Shown one piece after another: positions 20,826 to 31,624 of a stretch of 64,000 bases of DNA. The notes beneath the pieces were generated by a model. It searched no databases. It was not told the origin of the DNA and saw only the letters and a program-made list of their open reading frames with translations. Source of the stretch: Phymatolithon calcareum (taxonomy: Eukaryota; Rhodophyta; Florideophyceae; Hapalidiales); contig OZ345379.1 in NCBI GenBank assembly GCA_977006965.1, forward strand, positions 310,001 through 374,000. Direction: 5' to 3'. Position 1 is the first letter of the stretch. Each line of letters opens with the position of its first letter. The position numbers were made by a program, and so were the translations under genes.

Positions 20826-23721
20826 ACACCAATAAAGACCCAGACTATGGACGTTTTTCTATCTCTGATTTGTCAATAGTGCGCAGTATCGCATTGTCCA
20901 CTATCTAAGACTCATGGAAGTTGGAATCTTGCCAGTTATACGCTCGTAGAGCACTATTGATCTCCGGTGATATCCCGTTGCGCGATCCTTCATCTACACG
21001 GCGAGCATAACCCATGCGACGAGCTAGTATGTACCGCCAATGACAGCGGTACACATCAGAACTGTACCTTCCAATCGAATTCATGGAGCTCTCTCTCCAG
21101 ACCACCTTCTGCGATACGTATTCCTCTGCTCCATGATATGACTCTAGTTTTTCTGGGTTGAGAAGTGTCAAGAGCAAAACAAAGTCCTCAATTGATCCTC
21201 CCATTCCTCCATCTGCAACTGCCTTCATGATATACATTCCTATCTGCATGGCGACTGATCGTGAATGCTATGTTTTGAAGGCCCTAAGAGCATACATGGC
21301 TCTCTCGTGGTCTGCCAAAGCTCCTCTCATCATGAAAACACATTTCCCATGCAGGCCGCAATGACTTATAGTCAAATAGTGGCTCATTAGGTATACAGAT
21401 GAACCGCAAAGGACACGCAGGCCGAAAAGCTCAGTTTAGGGGCCAAATTCGAATGTTTTGCTCGATGTAGAACTGCCCGTATCTTTTTTTTCCAGCAGAT
21501 TTTCTGAAAACGAAAAAAACCGGTCCAGGTACTGTGCTTAATAAGACATCCACCTTGAAATAATATCCGAACGCGCAACGGCTAACTGTCTACATCATCT
21601 GAACGAATAGGCATATTTGGACACGAAAATCGCGGCTTTGCTTGTAGCTTCGCGTACCCTGCGCGAACTCACTCCAAACTTGTTCAGTACGAGCGCATAC
21701 ACATGGCGAAGGACAGGAAATACTCTATGACGTGTTTCGATGCGCGTGGGCCTCGCAAAAGAATTATTTTACTGTGTCCCAATAAACCTCAATTGTAGCA
21801 GTACGAGGGGGTTAATTCTTCGCTGCAGTGGGCGTGCTTTATCAAGACGGCAGACTATTGGTAGAGTAGGCCCTAAAACGGTAGAGGAATTATGTAGGGA
21901 GAAACCGCTTGAAGTACTCAAATTCGTGAACAATGAGGGGTTGCTTGACAACCCCAGATGTTAACTCTAGTTAACGTCTTCTGCAGTAAAGAAAGAAAGG
22001 ACCGTGATCCCAGTTGCGAGGCGTATGGCCGCGAGAGGAATCAGCGCTCAGCCCATTTGTAGAGCCAACGGAAAAAGCGGCGGGCGCGACACACGCTTGC
22101 ACTCGCATCTGCTACAATCTCACTCCGATTTATCAATTTTACGCCTTCATCAGTGTTCTGAATACACAGTTTGCAACAGCTTGACAATAACAACTCGGTC
22201 AAGGCTAGCAACTCAGCCCTCCTCAACTCTTGAAACACATGAAATGGACCCGTAAGAACTCTCTTCTCACGTACCGGGTACCCGCTGTCCTTTGTCTGTT
22301 GACATCAACACCCTCTACATCTTTCTCAAGAAGGTATACGACGCGACTTTCAACCTCCAAATTGTACGCCATTCTTACGATAATGTAGTTTTTACAAGCC
22401 TGGTACTCAACTAAAGAATTAAATTGTTGACATACCACATCAAAATGCCAACTGTGATCCCGGACACACCTCGGAGTGAAATTTGACCAGCGACCTGTTC
22501 CATGAGAATGCCAAGAAAGGGCTCGACATTGGACTTAAGCCATCTACTTTGCACAGTTCCTGCAAAGGGAGAAACACGATAGACTTAACAAAGACATATC
22601 AATTCCGTCACATAGTCACTACATTGCCGCCCTTACCGATGACGCGGTTTAGCTCGTCGACATCCTCAATTGTGTACACGTTTTGAACTAGCGGACCAGA
22701 GATGGCCGTGAGGCAGAACTGCACCAAACGCAACCACCGAAACTTGTCTAATATCAATCACGACGGACGGAATAGCGGCTGTCAATCCCTCCCGCTGAGC
22801 AATCCAACATAATTTGGCAGGAATCCTGGCAGTACAATGCGGTCCACAAACGGAGCTCTGCAACTAGCTCCTCATAAACGACTGCCCTCAAAAATACAGT
22901 CTACGAAATCCATATCGGAGAGCCTGACATGGATAACTCTCCCCATGGACCGCCCTGGCAGGCAGTAGTCAGAAACTGTGTCGGGGCGGAGCACAACGAG
23001 ACATGTTCGTGCAGCGCAGTGAAAGGACGGCTATCGCCGTGTCACCAGGTTAAATCGGACCGGCTACACTCTGCGCAAACAAAGCGATTGACATTTGTAC
23101 AAACTGCTGGAAACCAGGGTATATGTTGAGCGACTGGTATTGGGTGAGATTGGACGGCAATTGCAGCTGTGAACCGTCTGTTCAAAGAAGATGAGTAAAC
23201 GCGTGGGGAGAATCAGTGTTACCGATCGGTGCGCATCGTGTGATTGGAAGGAAAAAACAGAACAGATCCTTTCGTAATATGCATCACATTCCATCTGCTC
23301 CTTTCGGGACGAGGGGAGGTCAATTCTGACTTCATATCCTGGTCTCTATGCGGGTGAGAGTATGTCACGTTCCGTCGAACAATCCGCATCGCTAGCGCGA
23401 AACTGAGCTCAATCGGCAGAAATAGAAGCCATAACGCATCGACCGTTTACACATCGAGTCATTACGGAGAGTGACTCGGATAGGCTTTTGAGGTCATGAA
23501 GATTGCCAGCACATGAGTCAAGTCATTACAGTGCGAAACCGAACGGGACACAAAACAGTATTACGCAATGGTCCTGAAATGGTCCATTAACGGACCTATT
23601 TGGTCCACAATATCCATCGAGCGCTACAGTATACGTCGAATGGTTCCGCATCCAATTCCTTTTCGTTGTTGTAGGCTTTACCTTCCGTCCGAGCGAGTGT
23701 TCCAAGGCTGAGCAGGACACA

Positions 23722-24699
23722 ATGCCACAGGCAGAGTACACAGGGACGAAGAAGACTGCGTCTGATGCGGCCTTCTATTCCGGATTCGCGTCTGGTTTTT
23801 TGGCCAGCGTTGAAGGATTTTTCTTATTCTTATCCCAAAAGGAGCTGCGCAAACTTCTATCCAGTGCTTTGAAGCCCATGCGAAACGCTCAGGTCGCCTA
23901 TATTGCTGCAGTTCTTTTAATCTTTTTCTTGGTCAAAGACCCAGCAGACAGCTTCTCAGAGCTTTTCTGGACCTTCTGGCGATGGGGACGCATCGTTACA
24001 GTTCTGATATCCACACTGCTGGACCGCCGAAGCAATGTGAGTGCCGCTATGTTTTTCGCCACCTTATACTTGCGAGACAATCAGTTCGGGGTTGCGCTAG
24101 AGGCCAAGAGGCCTGCAAAGCGTTCAACGCGTGAACGTATCCGAAAATTCAAACGCATTGCCAAAATTGGAGCTATTCGCGTACTTGCTGCTATTCTGAA
24201 ATTTCTAATGCCCAGCACTAACGTGGTACTCGGACCGGTGATCAAATTCGCATCCATTCGCCCTGTATTGGGGGACAAAATGGCAGCAGCTGTTGCTGCT
24301 ATCCATTTATTACCGAGTAGTTTTCTTGAATCTTCAATATTAGATGAAGTCCTGGCATCTTTTGCAGAGGCTATCGTGGACGCGGAGGATCAAGGTCGTG
24401 ACTCAACGATTGAATTCTACAAACGACTGGAATCTGAGGAGGTCAAATTGTACTTCCATGAGCGATATCGCGGCTATCTTACCGGCTCTGGCTTTTGCAG
24501 CAGTCTTCTGATGCAAATCCCGCTACTCGGAATTCCAATGACGTACGTGTCGCAGTGCGCAGCGGCTGCTGTTGTGGTCCAGATTGTTGAGCGTAATACG
24601 CAAAAGGAAAACGCTCTCCCGTTTCCATGTGAAGATCAATTGACAAAGTTGGATGAACGTAGTTCTTCAAATGCGGTGAAGACAATGAAGCGTTCTTGA
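23722..24699 (+). CDS. multi-pass membrane protein of unknown function
   Basis: The protein has 325 residues from an ATG. Hydrophobic stretches occur at YSGFASGFLASVEGFFLFL, VAYIAAVLLIFFLV, WGRIVTVLIST, in the centre, and near the end (SSLLMQIPLLGIPMTYV then AAAAVVVQIV). The arrangement YRGYLTGSGF, then IPLLGIP, then an Ala-rich helix loosely recalls the fungal Rrt8/LDS lipid-droplet group; that is only an impression. The stop codons of this gene and of the minus-strand gene that follows are 39 bp apart. Confidence 0.7.
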   Translation: MPQAEYTGTKKTASDAAFYSGFASGFLASVEGFFLFLSQKELRKLLSSALKPMRNAQVAYIAAVLLIFFLVKDPADSFSELFWTFWRWGRIVTVLISTLLDRRSNVSAAMFFATLYLRDNQFGVALEAKRPAKRSTRERIRKFKRIAKIGAIRVLAAILKFLMPSTNVVLGPVIKFASIRPVLGDKMAAAVAAIHLLPSSFLESSILDEVLASFAEAIVDAEDQGRDSTIEFYKRLESEEVKLYFHERYRGYLTGSGFCSSLLMQIPLLGIPMTYVSQCAAAAVVVQIVERNTQKENALPFPCEDQLTKLDERSSSNAVKTMKRS

Positions 24700-24738
24700 A
24701 GCTGTAAAATGTACTGTAATACATGCAGTGTCAAAAAA

Positions 24739-25371
24739 CTACGTCTTACCTCGCTCACCTTCTGTTTCTGCTTGCGTTCTATAAACTACAGGTGGGTTGT
24801 CGTCCCGCATATGATCGTCAATACTGCCAGGCACTTGGCCCCATACATTCTTCTCACCGGAAAGAGTTTCTTGAAATCCTGCGGAAAACTCAGACACTGC
24901 ATCCTGTAAAACGGACATGCGGTCTTGCAAAAATTGTTTTGCGACTGGTGTGGCGTCATGCAAAGCCTGTGCCACTTCTTCCGATCTCTGCTTCCCCGTT
25001 TCCACAGCTTCCGCTGCCTGAGAAACAAATTTCTCTACGCGTTCTTCCACGCGTTCTTCCTGCTTTCTTTCCTCCTCTTGTTCCATCTGTCGCTCCATTT
25101 CTATAATTTCAGGATCTGGAAAGTAGTGATGCTTGTACAGTTTGAAGCCGCCTCGAACCGCATCTTTCAGCTCTGCCCACGAGCGTATGTTCAGTTTCGA
25201 TGCACGACCAGGAAACACGGCCGCTTCGGTGTGAAAATGCTCGTACCCTTTCGGTGGTTCAAGGGGGGCGTGCATTGAATTCCACTCCATGCGGTGCAAT
25301 CGCCATCGCGCGCGTGCCCGGCGCAAATGCCGCCGCAATTGTGCCAGCCTTGACGGCGTGCTTGACCTCAT
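24739..25371 (-). CDS. charged coiled-coil protein, unknown function
   Basis: The protein has 210 residues from the ATG at 25371. The frame stays open upstream past 25458 without an ATG, so an upstream exon is possible. The N-terminus is Arg-rich (RHLRRARARWRLHRMEW). A middle section holds AELKDAVRGGFKLYKHHYFP. A strong coiled coil follows (EMERQMEQEEERKQEERVEE), and then an amphipathic region with QFLQDRMSVLQDAV. No family is recognised. Confidence 0.6.
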   Translation of the reverse strand: MRSSTPSRLAQLRRHLRRARARWRLHRMEWNSMHAPLEPPKGYEHFHTEAAVFPGRASKLNIRSWAELKDAVRGGFKLYKHHYFPDPEIIEMERQMEQEEERKQEERVEERVEKFVSQAAEAVETGKQRSEEVAQALHDATPVAKQFLQDRMSVLQDAVSEFSAGFQETLSGEKNVWGQVPGSIDDHMRDDNPPVVYRTQAETEGERGKT

Positions 25372-25766
25372 CCCCGTAAGCCTTCTGACCTTTTCAAGCA
25401 CATCAGCATTTGCGTCCAATGTCGCCGGTGATGAGAGTTCAATCCGCTTCCGCGCCACTCGAAGCCCTATGCGGTTTTTGTCGCCAAGATGATGGTCTGA
25501 GATGCCACTGCTTGATGAGCAATCAATGGAGATATGATTGGTGCACCGGTGCCTATAGAAATCTGAGCGATGTCGCTCTTAATTGCGAAGCAGAGGCAAC
25601 AGAGAGTAGGGTGTTTGTAACCATCGTCGTCTCCAAGGATTGTACTCTGTACATTACCCGGAAAGTACGATAGCAGGCACCGCCATGGTCGCTCTTTACA
25701 AAAAGCAGGTGCTCTTTACAGCTTAAACGAATTGGACCCCGTTGTAGCGCCTCATCCATTGCCTGT

Positions 25767-26261
25767 TTACATCCCCGGAAACTTTAGCTCTCGAGATTCA
25801 AGACTTTTAAATGATCCAGTTGCATCAAGAGGACTTTCAGTTTGAGTCATCTTGCTTGCACCTGCTCCGTATAGACCTTTGTCGCTGATCGGCGTTAATC
25901 GCACTTCTAGTGGTGAAGAAGTACATTCAAGTACTTTGACCGGAGAATCTAAGGTGTCTCGTTGTCGTGGAGCCTGCTGTGGGCTCGAGGTCCATGGTGT
26001 GTTGATATCGCAGCTGGAGCTTTCTTCTCGCTGGAAATGGAAATACCATTGAGCGGCATCTGCATCTTGATTAACTCCAAAATGAAAAGAACCGTCGACT
26101 TCAGTGACAATAGTGAACTTCTTTGAAGTGAATAAAATTCGTCGAACATCTCGCTTCCATCCGGTCTCCGACACGATTCTGGTCGGAGACCCATCTTTGA
26201 CGATCCAGAAAATTTTGCCGCGACAGGAAATAAAGTATGCCACCATGGTCAGTACAGTCAT
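25767..26261 (-). CDS. hypothetical protein, possibly the 3' exon of a larger gene
   Basis: The protein has 164 residues from an ATG at 26261. The first 90 residues look folded, with alternating strands (WKRDVRRILFTSKKFTIVT, then VDGSFHFGVN, then AAQWYFHF). The rest is Ser/Pro/Thr-rich and disordered. The frame is open a further 15 codons upstream to a stop that ends in AG, so an upstream exon cannot be excluded. No family is recognised. Confidence 0.4.
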   Translation of the reverse strand: MTVLTMVAYFISCRGKIFWIVKDGSPTRIVSETGWKRDVRRILFTSKKFTIVTEVDGSFHFGVNQDADAAQWYFHFQREESSSCDINTPWTSSPQQAPRQRDTLDSPVKVLECTSSPLEVRLTPISDKGLYGAGASKMTQTESPLDATGSFKSLESRELKFPGM

Positions 26262-27263
26262 AGAATTGTTCGTTGCACTGGGAAGAACGTTGAGCGACTA
26301 TTTTCAACAAGTTAGACATTGTAAGTATGCAATCTCGTACCGTGATTGAAAAAGCATTGACGGCGATGAGATATGGCATCAAACACCTCGACAAGGGAGG
26401 CAGACGGGAAAGATCCACAAGCGGATTCTACTCCATCCTGTACGCAGTCTTCAATTGTACCAAATGCACGAGGCATGTTTCACACTGCCGATAAGTGCTG
26501 AACAGTGAGAAACATTCCTCCGATGAGCAAAAGCCCCGCCGCATCTGCATATAGAGCGTTCAGCCGACTTTTTCGGTTCAAAACGAAAAAGGGCAATTCC
26601 AATAATGTGGGTGCACTTGGGTGGGTTCAGCAGAGGACTCAAAATATTGTGTGCGTGTTTGTGTGCCACCAAGCGAAACAAGAGTCAAGTTTTCGGGAAT
26701 TTATTCATTCTTCTAGTTCTCAAGGGGGATGGATAACAGCGAGGTAGCGACCAATTTCGGAAACAAAGGCACCGTGCCGGAGCATGAAAGAGATCAGGCC
26801 GCCGTCCGCCTCCTCTAGCAACACACCGCACCGCACATTGGCATCTACGTCGAACTCAAGGGAGGCTGTATGCAGGTGCCGACGTGACAAACACATGAGG
26901 AATACCGTTATATATGGTTTCCGTCACATTTCAATGCAAAACGTTCTTTACATCTCGGTCCCTACATGCAACAGCGGCTAACTTGGGAGTCAGATTTAAG
27001 ACGACTAGAATCGACCCTTCTTGCGAATGTCCGCGCGGCTTGGTCATGGAGCATTTCGTCCAAAATCACTTTTTTACATTCTGGATTTTACGGCCTATCC
27101 AGAGTTGTGGAGCTCCAAAAATGCATACATCAATTTCGAAATTGCCCACTGGCACAAACCAGTTCGCTTTAATCTAATCTGTCGAAAACTGGGCAACCGG
27201 AAAGTGCAAAACTTTTACAGATATCCCACATAATACCAGGGCACCTAACAAAACGCAAGCAAG
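26262..27263. other. intergenic, no gene recognised
   Basis: About 1 kb containing only short open frames on both strands, none with family features or repeats of note. Confidence 0.4.
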
Positions 27264-28073
27264 TCAACGAAAGCTTGCAACAGCAACCGGACTATTTCTA
27301 TGCGACAACGGCGACTTGGGACGCAATGTCCGCGACGCCATAATCCCGGCCAAAAACGACCCGACCAGTGAGTTAGACCTCGCCTTACGCTGCTTAACTG
27401 GAGCCGGGGTCGGCCTGGGTGTATAATTCTCCAAAAACGCCATCTGGCGACTATTAATAGCCCCACGACGCAGCGCCCGAATCCAACCGACCGCCTCGAA
27501 CGGGTCCATACCAAGTTCCAGAAGCGCGACAGCGACGAGCACCGGTGCGCGGCCAAGTCCTGCCATGCAATGCACGGCGATGGTTTCCTTCGGCGAGGGA
27601 ATATCCCTGTAAGAATCAGAAAACCCGTTGGGCGAGGCGGCAGCGGCATGAGCCCTGAGATTGAAAACGTCATCCAGAAGAGCTAACCACTTATCGACAA
27701 CATCCGGCGATGGGGCATCGCCATCGGAAAACGCCCAGTCGCGCACATCCAAATCTTCGCCGCGAAGACGCGAGGCCGGATACGTGGGCTCACAGACGCG
27801 CACGACATGGCGCACATTGTACGACTTTAGATGCTGTGCGTATCGCGACAACGAATCAATAGTCGGTGCCGCGGAAATGAGAATGCGAATCGGTCCATAT
27901 TCGACGAGCGTGGGACCACCGGGCAGAAGACCGCGACGATACCCTTCCGTTTTGCGCTGGTCGGCCTCACGAAAAGCGAGCTCGAGTGCGCGTAAGGGTT
28001 CGGAAAAAACAGTACTGGATGAGTCGGCGGACGACTTGCGCTGATGAAGACTGCTGCGTCCCAAAACCATCAT
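27264..28073 (-). CDS. PRL/PTP4A-type dual-specificity phosphatase without a CAAX box
   Basis: The protein has 269 residues from tandem ATGs at 28073. The catalytic loop is HCMAGLGRAP (Cys169, Arg175), matching the PRL signature with Ala in place of the usual Ser/Thr. The general acid is Asp117 in WAFSDGDAPSP. Cys94 in VRVCEPTY corresponds to the redox partner cysteine of animal PRLs. The family hallmark RRGAINSRQMAFLENY follows. Compared with about 173-residue animal PRLs it has an N-terminal extension, an Ala-rich insertion before the P-loop and a long basic tail. The C-terminus ends VAVASFR, so there is no prenylation site. PRLs bind CNNM magnesium transporters in animals; this is not shown here. 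Confidence 0.9.
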   Translation of the reverse strand: MMVLGRSSLHQRKSSADSSSTVFSEPLRALELAFREADQRKTEGYRRGLLPGGPTLVEYGPIRILISAAPTIDSLSRYAQHLKSYNVRHVVRVCEPTYPASRLRGEDLDVRDWAFSDGDAPSPDVVDKWLALLDDVFNLRAHAAAASPNGFSDSYRDIPSPKETIAVHCMAGLGRAPVLVAVALLELGMDPFEAVGWIRALRRGAINSRQMAFLENYTPRPTPAPVKQRKARSNSLVGSFLAGIMASRTLRPKSPLSHRNSPVAVASFR

Positions 28074-28827
28074 GACAGACTTAGTGGAGAAGGACGGAAG
28101 CGGCGAGGAATGAGAAGTAATAGGAGCGACGGCGGCGGGGAAGGAGAGGATTTTCTCACGGGAGACAAAGACAACGTGAGTTGGTGGAGACGGATGATAG
28201 AGCTGATGCTAACCAAAGCCGTCCGATGCGAAGACCATCAACGAGGCCTGGAGTCCGAAAGAACCTGCTGCCATGCACAGGGCCGGCAAGACTGGAGAAG
28301 TGATAGCGGCGGTAATGAAGGCTTCGGAAGGAGATGCGCGGAGTTACGGGCAACCAAGGAAATGTGAGGATGACCTCGTTGTGCGCTGTGGTCGCATACG
28401 AATATCGGGAGGTGTGTCGGTTTGTCTTATACCTGCATGGTCGGCGGCGGAGGGAAGGAAAATGACGGTGCTGCATGCGTGGCTTTTGTGGGGCGTGGCT
28501 TCCTGACGAAAGGTGTATCATATCGGGGGCAGTTGGTCCCGTTTTCTGCAGATTTGTGCTCACATTCAAAATAGAGTGGTGAGGAACCAATGAAAATGCA
28601 ACAGTTGAACCTCATGGTCTGATCGAGCGGCTGACGGAACAACGCTGTCTCCAGTCATCAGTGCGCTGGCAGAAGGGGTGTTCTGTTTACAGGGCCTTGA
28701 ATGCTCAGAATTGCAAAAGATTTGGAAGCTATTCTGACATAGTTCGATACATAATTTGAAGAGAAAGAGCAACTATGTTGCACCGGTGCTGCAACATGTG
28801 TTTCATTTCAGCACCTGTATTCGGATA

Positions 28828-28887
28828 TGATTGGCCCACGAAAGTAATCATCATTTAAAAATGATGATTACTTTCGTAGGCCAATCA
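28828..28887. repeat. 29-bp-arm hairpin, one mismatch
   Basis: The arms at 28828-28856 and 28859-28887 differ at one base (CCCACG against CCTACG) and are separated by AA. They begin TGATTGGCC and end GGCCAATCA. Confidence 0.8.
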
Positions 28888-29257
28888 GTACCATATTTGC
28901 TGATACAGTACAGTATTTTATTGGCCCATCGAAGAGAACGGCAACAACCACTGTGGCTTCGATGTTCCAGTTGTGCAATACGAACATCCGAAACATCTCG
29001 AAGCCACATCCTCTGATGCACACGATTCCCGAACTGTTTGAAGATACAGTAATGTGCACAGTCATGAATTACGTCAAACCGTCCGTCCACACTTGAGCAA
29101 CAATGTTCGAGCTGTCTATCGGGAGCAATTGACATGCCATTCAATATATATGGTGGATGAGTTCAATCAACGTACAGTAAAATAAAACAGAGGTTCCGTC
29201 GGACGAACCCAATGCATGGTGTTTCCAGGGGTCCTGGAGGGGGCTCGTTTAATCTAT

Positions 29258-29306
29258 GAGAGCATCATCATCTGGAACCTGGGTGGGGGTTCCAGATGAT
29301 GCTCTC
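29258..29306. repeat. hairpin with 19-22-bp arms
   Basis: GAGAGCATCATC and its complement flank a G-rich loop. The left arm carries one extra ATC triplet. It lies 9 bp from the next hairpin. Confidence 0.75.
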
Positions 29307-29314
29307 TGACTTTA

Positions 29315-29395
29315 ACCATCCCGTTCCTCTTGAGTGGACAGCCAGAGTCAAGATGATCTTGACTCCGGCTGTCCACTCAAGAGGAATGGGATGGT
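29315..29395. repeat. 40-bp-arm hairpin, two mismatches
   Basis: The arms 29315-29354 and 29356-29395 are separated by a single G. They start ACCATCCC and end GGGATGGT. This is one of the two longest near-perfect palindromes in the window. No target-site duplication is evident. Confidence 0.85.
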
Positions 29396-30907
29396 CGAAT
29401 TCAGGATCAATCTGTGCAGATCATGATGCAGATTGGCGCAGATTCCATTATCGGGCTCTACAGTAGCATTTGCTGACGATGTTTAAACTCTATCAATTGG
29501 AGAAATTGGAGAAATACATATAAAGACCCGCCACAAACACGCATCACGGCAGGCGGCCTTCTTAGAAACTCGGAGGGGTCCCTCAATGTCACTTCCACTT
29601 TTTGAGCACCGCCTAATCTAGAAATTGAGGAAAAACGAGACATGAGATGTTGATGGTCTCAACGCATCACACAAATCTAATCCGCTCTCATTGCACTGAA
29701 GGAAAACAGAAATATTAATAGACCTATGAGCCAATTCGAACGCCCGATAAACTCACAAACCAGGTGTTCACATGGGTGCTCTGATACTGTCTTGTATCCA
29801 GCTCAGGATTCACGAATCCACAGCTTCGCATCTCCTCGATGAACCGGAACGATCTTCGCTGTTCTTGCTGTCATGGCACTGGCGCACTGTGGGACAGGAA
29901 GGGCGCGTTGTCGTATACTTATCATACGTGTACTGAAAAGGCCTCCATCGGTAACGGAACAAAACAGTCTGCTTACACTGTACAGTAAATTACTGTACCT
30001 TCGAATACATCTCTGTTGCCCTGCCCCCCCTGCTGCATCATGATGCGATTTCAATTCAAAAGAGCAGGCGCTTTTAGCTGCTGCACCGAGGGACAGCACG
30101 CAGCGCATAGCAGCGACGAAAGTAATGATGAGAAGAGATTACGATGCGATCTAGCCCGACAGTAACCGAATATTTAGAGATCGCCCCATAATGAGATACC
30201 CGAGTACTTGTAGCAGGTATGTACGCAGCTACTGCAGAAACCAGCCACGCCTTCAGTATGGCTATTGATAAAGTCACAGCTTATTTCTCTCAGTATGGTA
30301 GTTGGTTGCCAACTTATCCACCATGGGGGCACCGGCATCTCTCAACAAAAACGACTAATTACACTATGAGATCTGTGCGTACAGTACTGAAAAAGACATA
30401 CAACTCAGCCACGAAGTCAAGGACGACCAGACAGCACTTTTCAGACAGTATGGAACGCAAGACAGCACTTTCAAGGACAGCGATTACCAGGTGTCCAACG
30501 ATGCATTTCCTGCACCCAACGGTAATATTTACCCATTTTCTAGAGGGAGGCACCGGTACATTTGCGACACACAACGGTTAAGCGCCATGCTCAAAATTTA
30601 TCCGATTATTTGCAGTTGGATCTCGTACCATGTCGCATTACACTACTTGTACACGTATCACACGAGCAGTTCGTCAACCGCTGATGTCATACTTGACGAC
30701 AGCACCTCCAAACCGCTGTCGCAACTATGCAGCCAAAGAGAGTGCAGCCACCAATTTAACCTGACCTGCTGAGAGCGCCTCTGTCGAGCGTCGAAGCTGC
30801 TAGTAAGAGGCATCATGAAGCCCGCCGTCGGCACCTTTACGGCGCACCGACGACGGTCCTATAGCATTCGTCCAAATCGGACGAGATGCTACGAGTCGAG
30901 ATAATAA

Positions 30908-31624
30908 TCACCATGTCGTGTGACGCTCGTATGTTCTCGTCCGTCGCCGTAGTGCAGGCGTTGGAGACGGTGCCGGTGAAGCAGCAGAGTAGAGCGATCC
31001 CGCAGCCCCCTTCACACGGCTTGTGAATCGTCTCCACAAAGTCTTCTTCTTCTTCCGCGACACAAAGTCGTCGTAAACATAATGCGAAGCAACAGAAGCT
31101 GCAATAGAACACACCTGTTCCGCATCCGGTGATTTCCCCTTCGCAACCACCCCATGTTTCCCCGACCGCATAGATAACGTGCCCGACTTGGACATGCGCG
31201 AGCGTAATAAAGACCGTCTCGAATTCTCCGTCTGAATCGGAGGTGCCGCCGGTGCACTCAGCTCTTCGGGGTCTATCGGCGCGCTGCGCGACACCTGTCC
31301 GGTGGAAGTGACAGAAGCGAAGGGGGTGACCGGTGATGGTGGAGAAGGTGGCCACGATCGCTCATCGTCCTCCTGATGACGCGGAATATCAAGCAATCGC
31401 ACCCGACCACGTAACATAGCCGGAAGCGACGATTGCGCACGGTCTCCAACGGCATCGGAGGAAGAGTTTGGTGAATTCGGAATAGACGGTATTTGCAATG
31501 ACGGAGATGAGAGAAATCCACCGCGACCGTTTCGCACAATGAATACTTCGGCCTTTGGAAGCGGCTGTCGCACACTACCGCCGGATATACTTGACGAACT
31601 TGGAAGTGTCTCGTACTCGATCAT
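30908..31624 (-). CDS. Ser/Pro-rich low-complexity protein, unknown function
   Basis: The protein has 238 residues from the ATG at 31624; the open frame extends to 31747 but begins with GTG. Most of the sequence is disordered, with Ser/Pro runs (PPSPPSPVTP). There is a short ordered C-terminal part containing SVASHYVYDDFVSRKKKK and an Arg/Thr-rich end. It could be a regulatory or scaffold protein. The length of open frame in fairly GC-rich DNA and the biased composition support coding, but no family is recognised. Confidence 0.5.
   Translation of the reverse strand: MIEYETLPSSSSISGGSVRQPLPKAEVFIVRNGRGGFLSSPSLQIPSIPNSPNSSSDAVGDRAQSSLPAMLRGRVRLLDIPRHQEDDERSWPPSPPSPVTPFASVTSTGQVSRSAPIDPEELSAPAAPPIQTENSRRSLLRSRMSKSGTLSMRSGKHGVVAKGKSPDAEQVCSIAASVASHYVYDDFVSRKKKKTLWRRFTSRVKGAAGSLYSAASPAPSPTPALRRRTRTYERHTTW

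Larger units (their letters stand above)
17613..23721. other. 6.1-kb gene desert
   Basis: No intact gene was recognised. The longest open frame is 119 codons. It holds a GTGCCC-rich repeat (17634-17755), a 19-bp-arm hairpin (17793-17832), a purine-rich stretch near 19790-19870, GTTAAC inverted copies near 21960-21974 and a possible transposase remnant (20517-20825). Several TACAGTA motifs lie near its ends. Confidence 0.5.
28074..30907. other. 2.8-kb intergenic region rich in inverted repeats
   Basis: It contains three long hairpins (28828-28887, 29258-29306, 29315-29395) and about eight TACAGTA/TACTGTA motifs between 28900 and 30390. No gene is supported; the open frames are all short. Confidence 0.55.
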
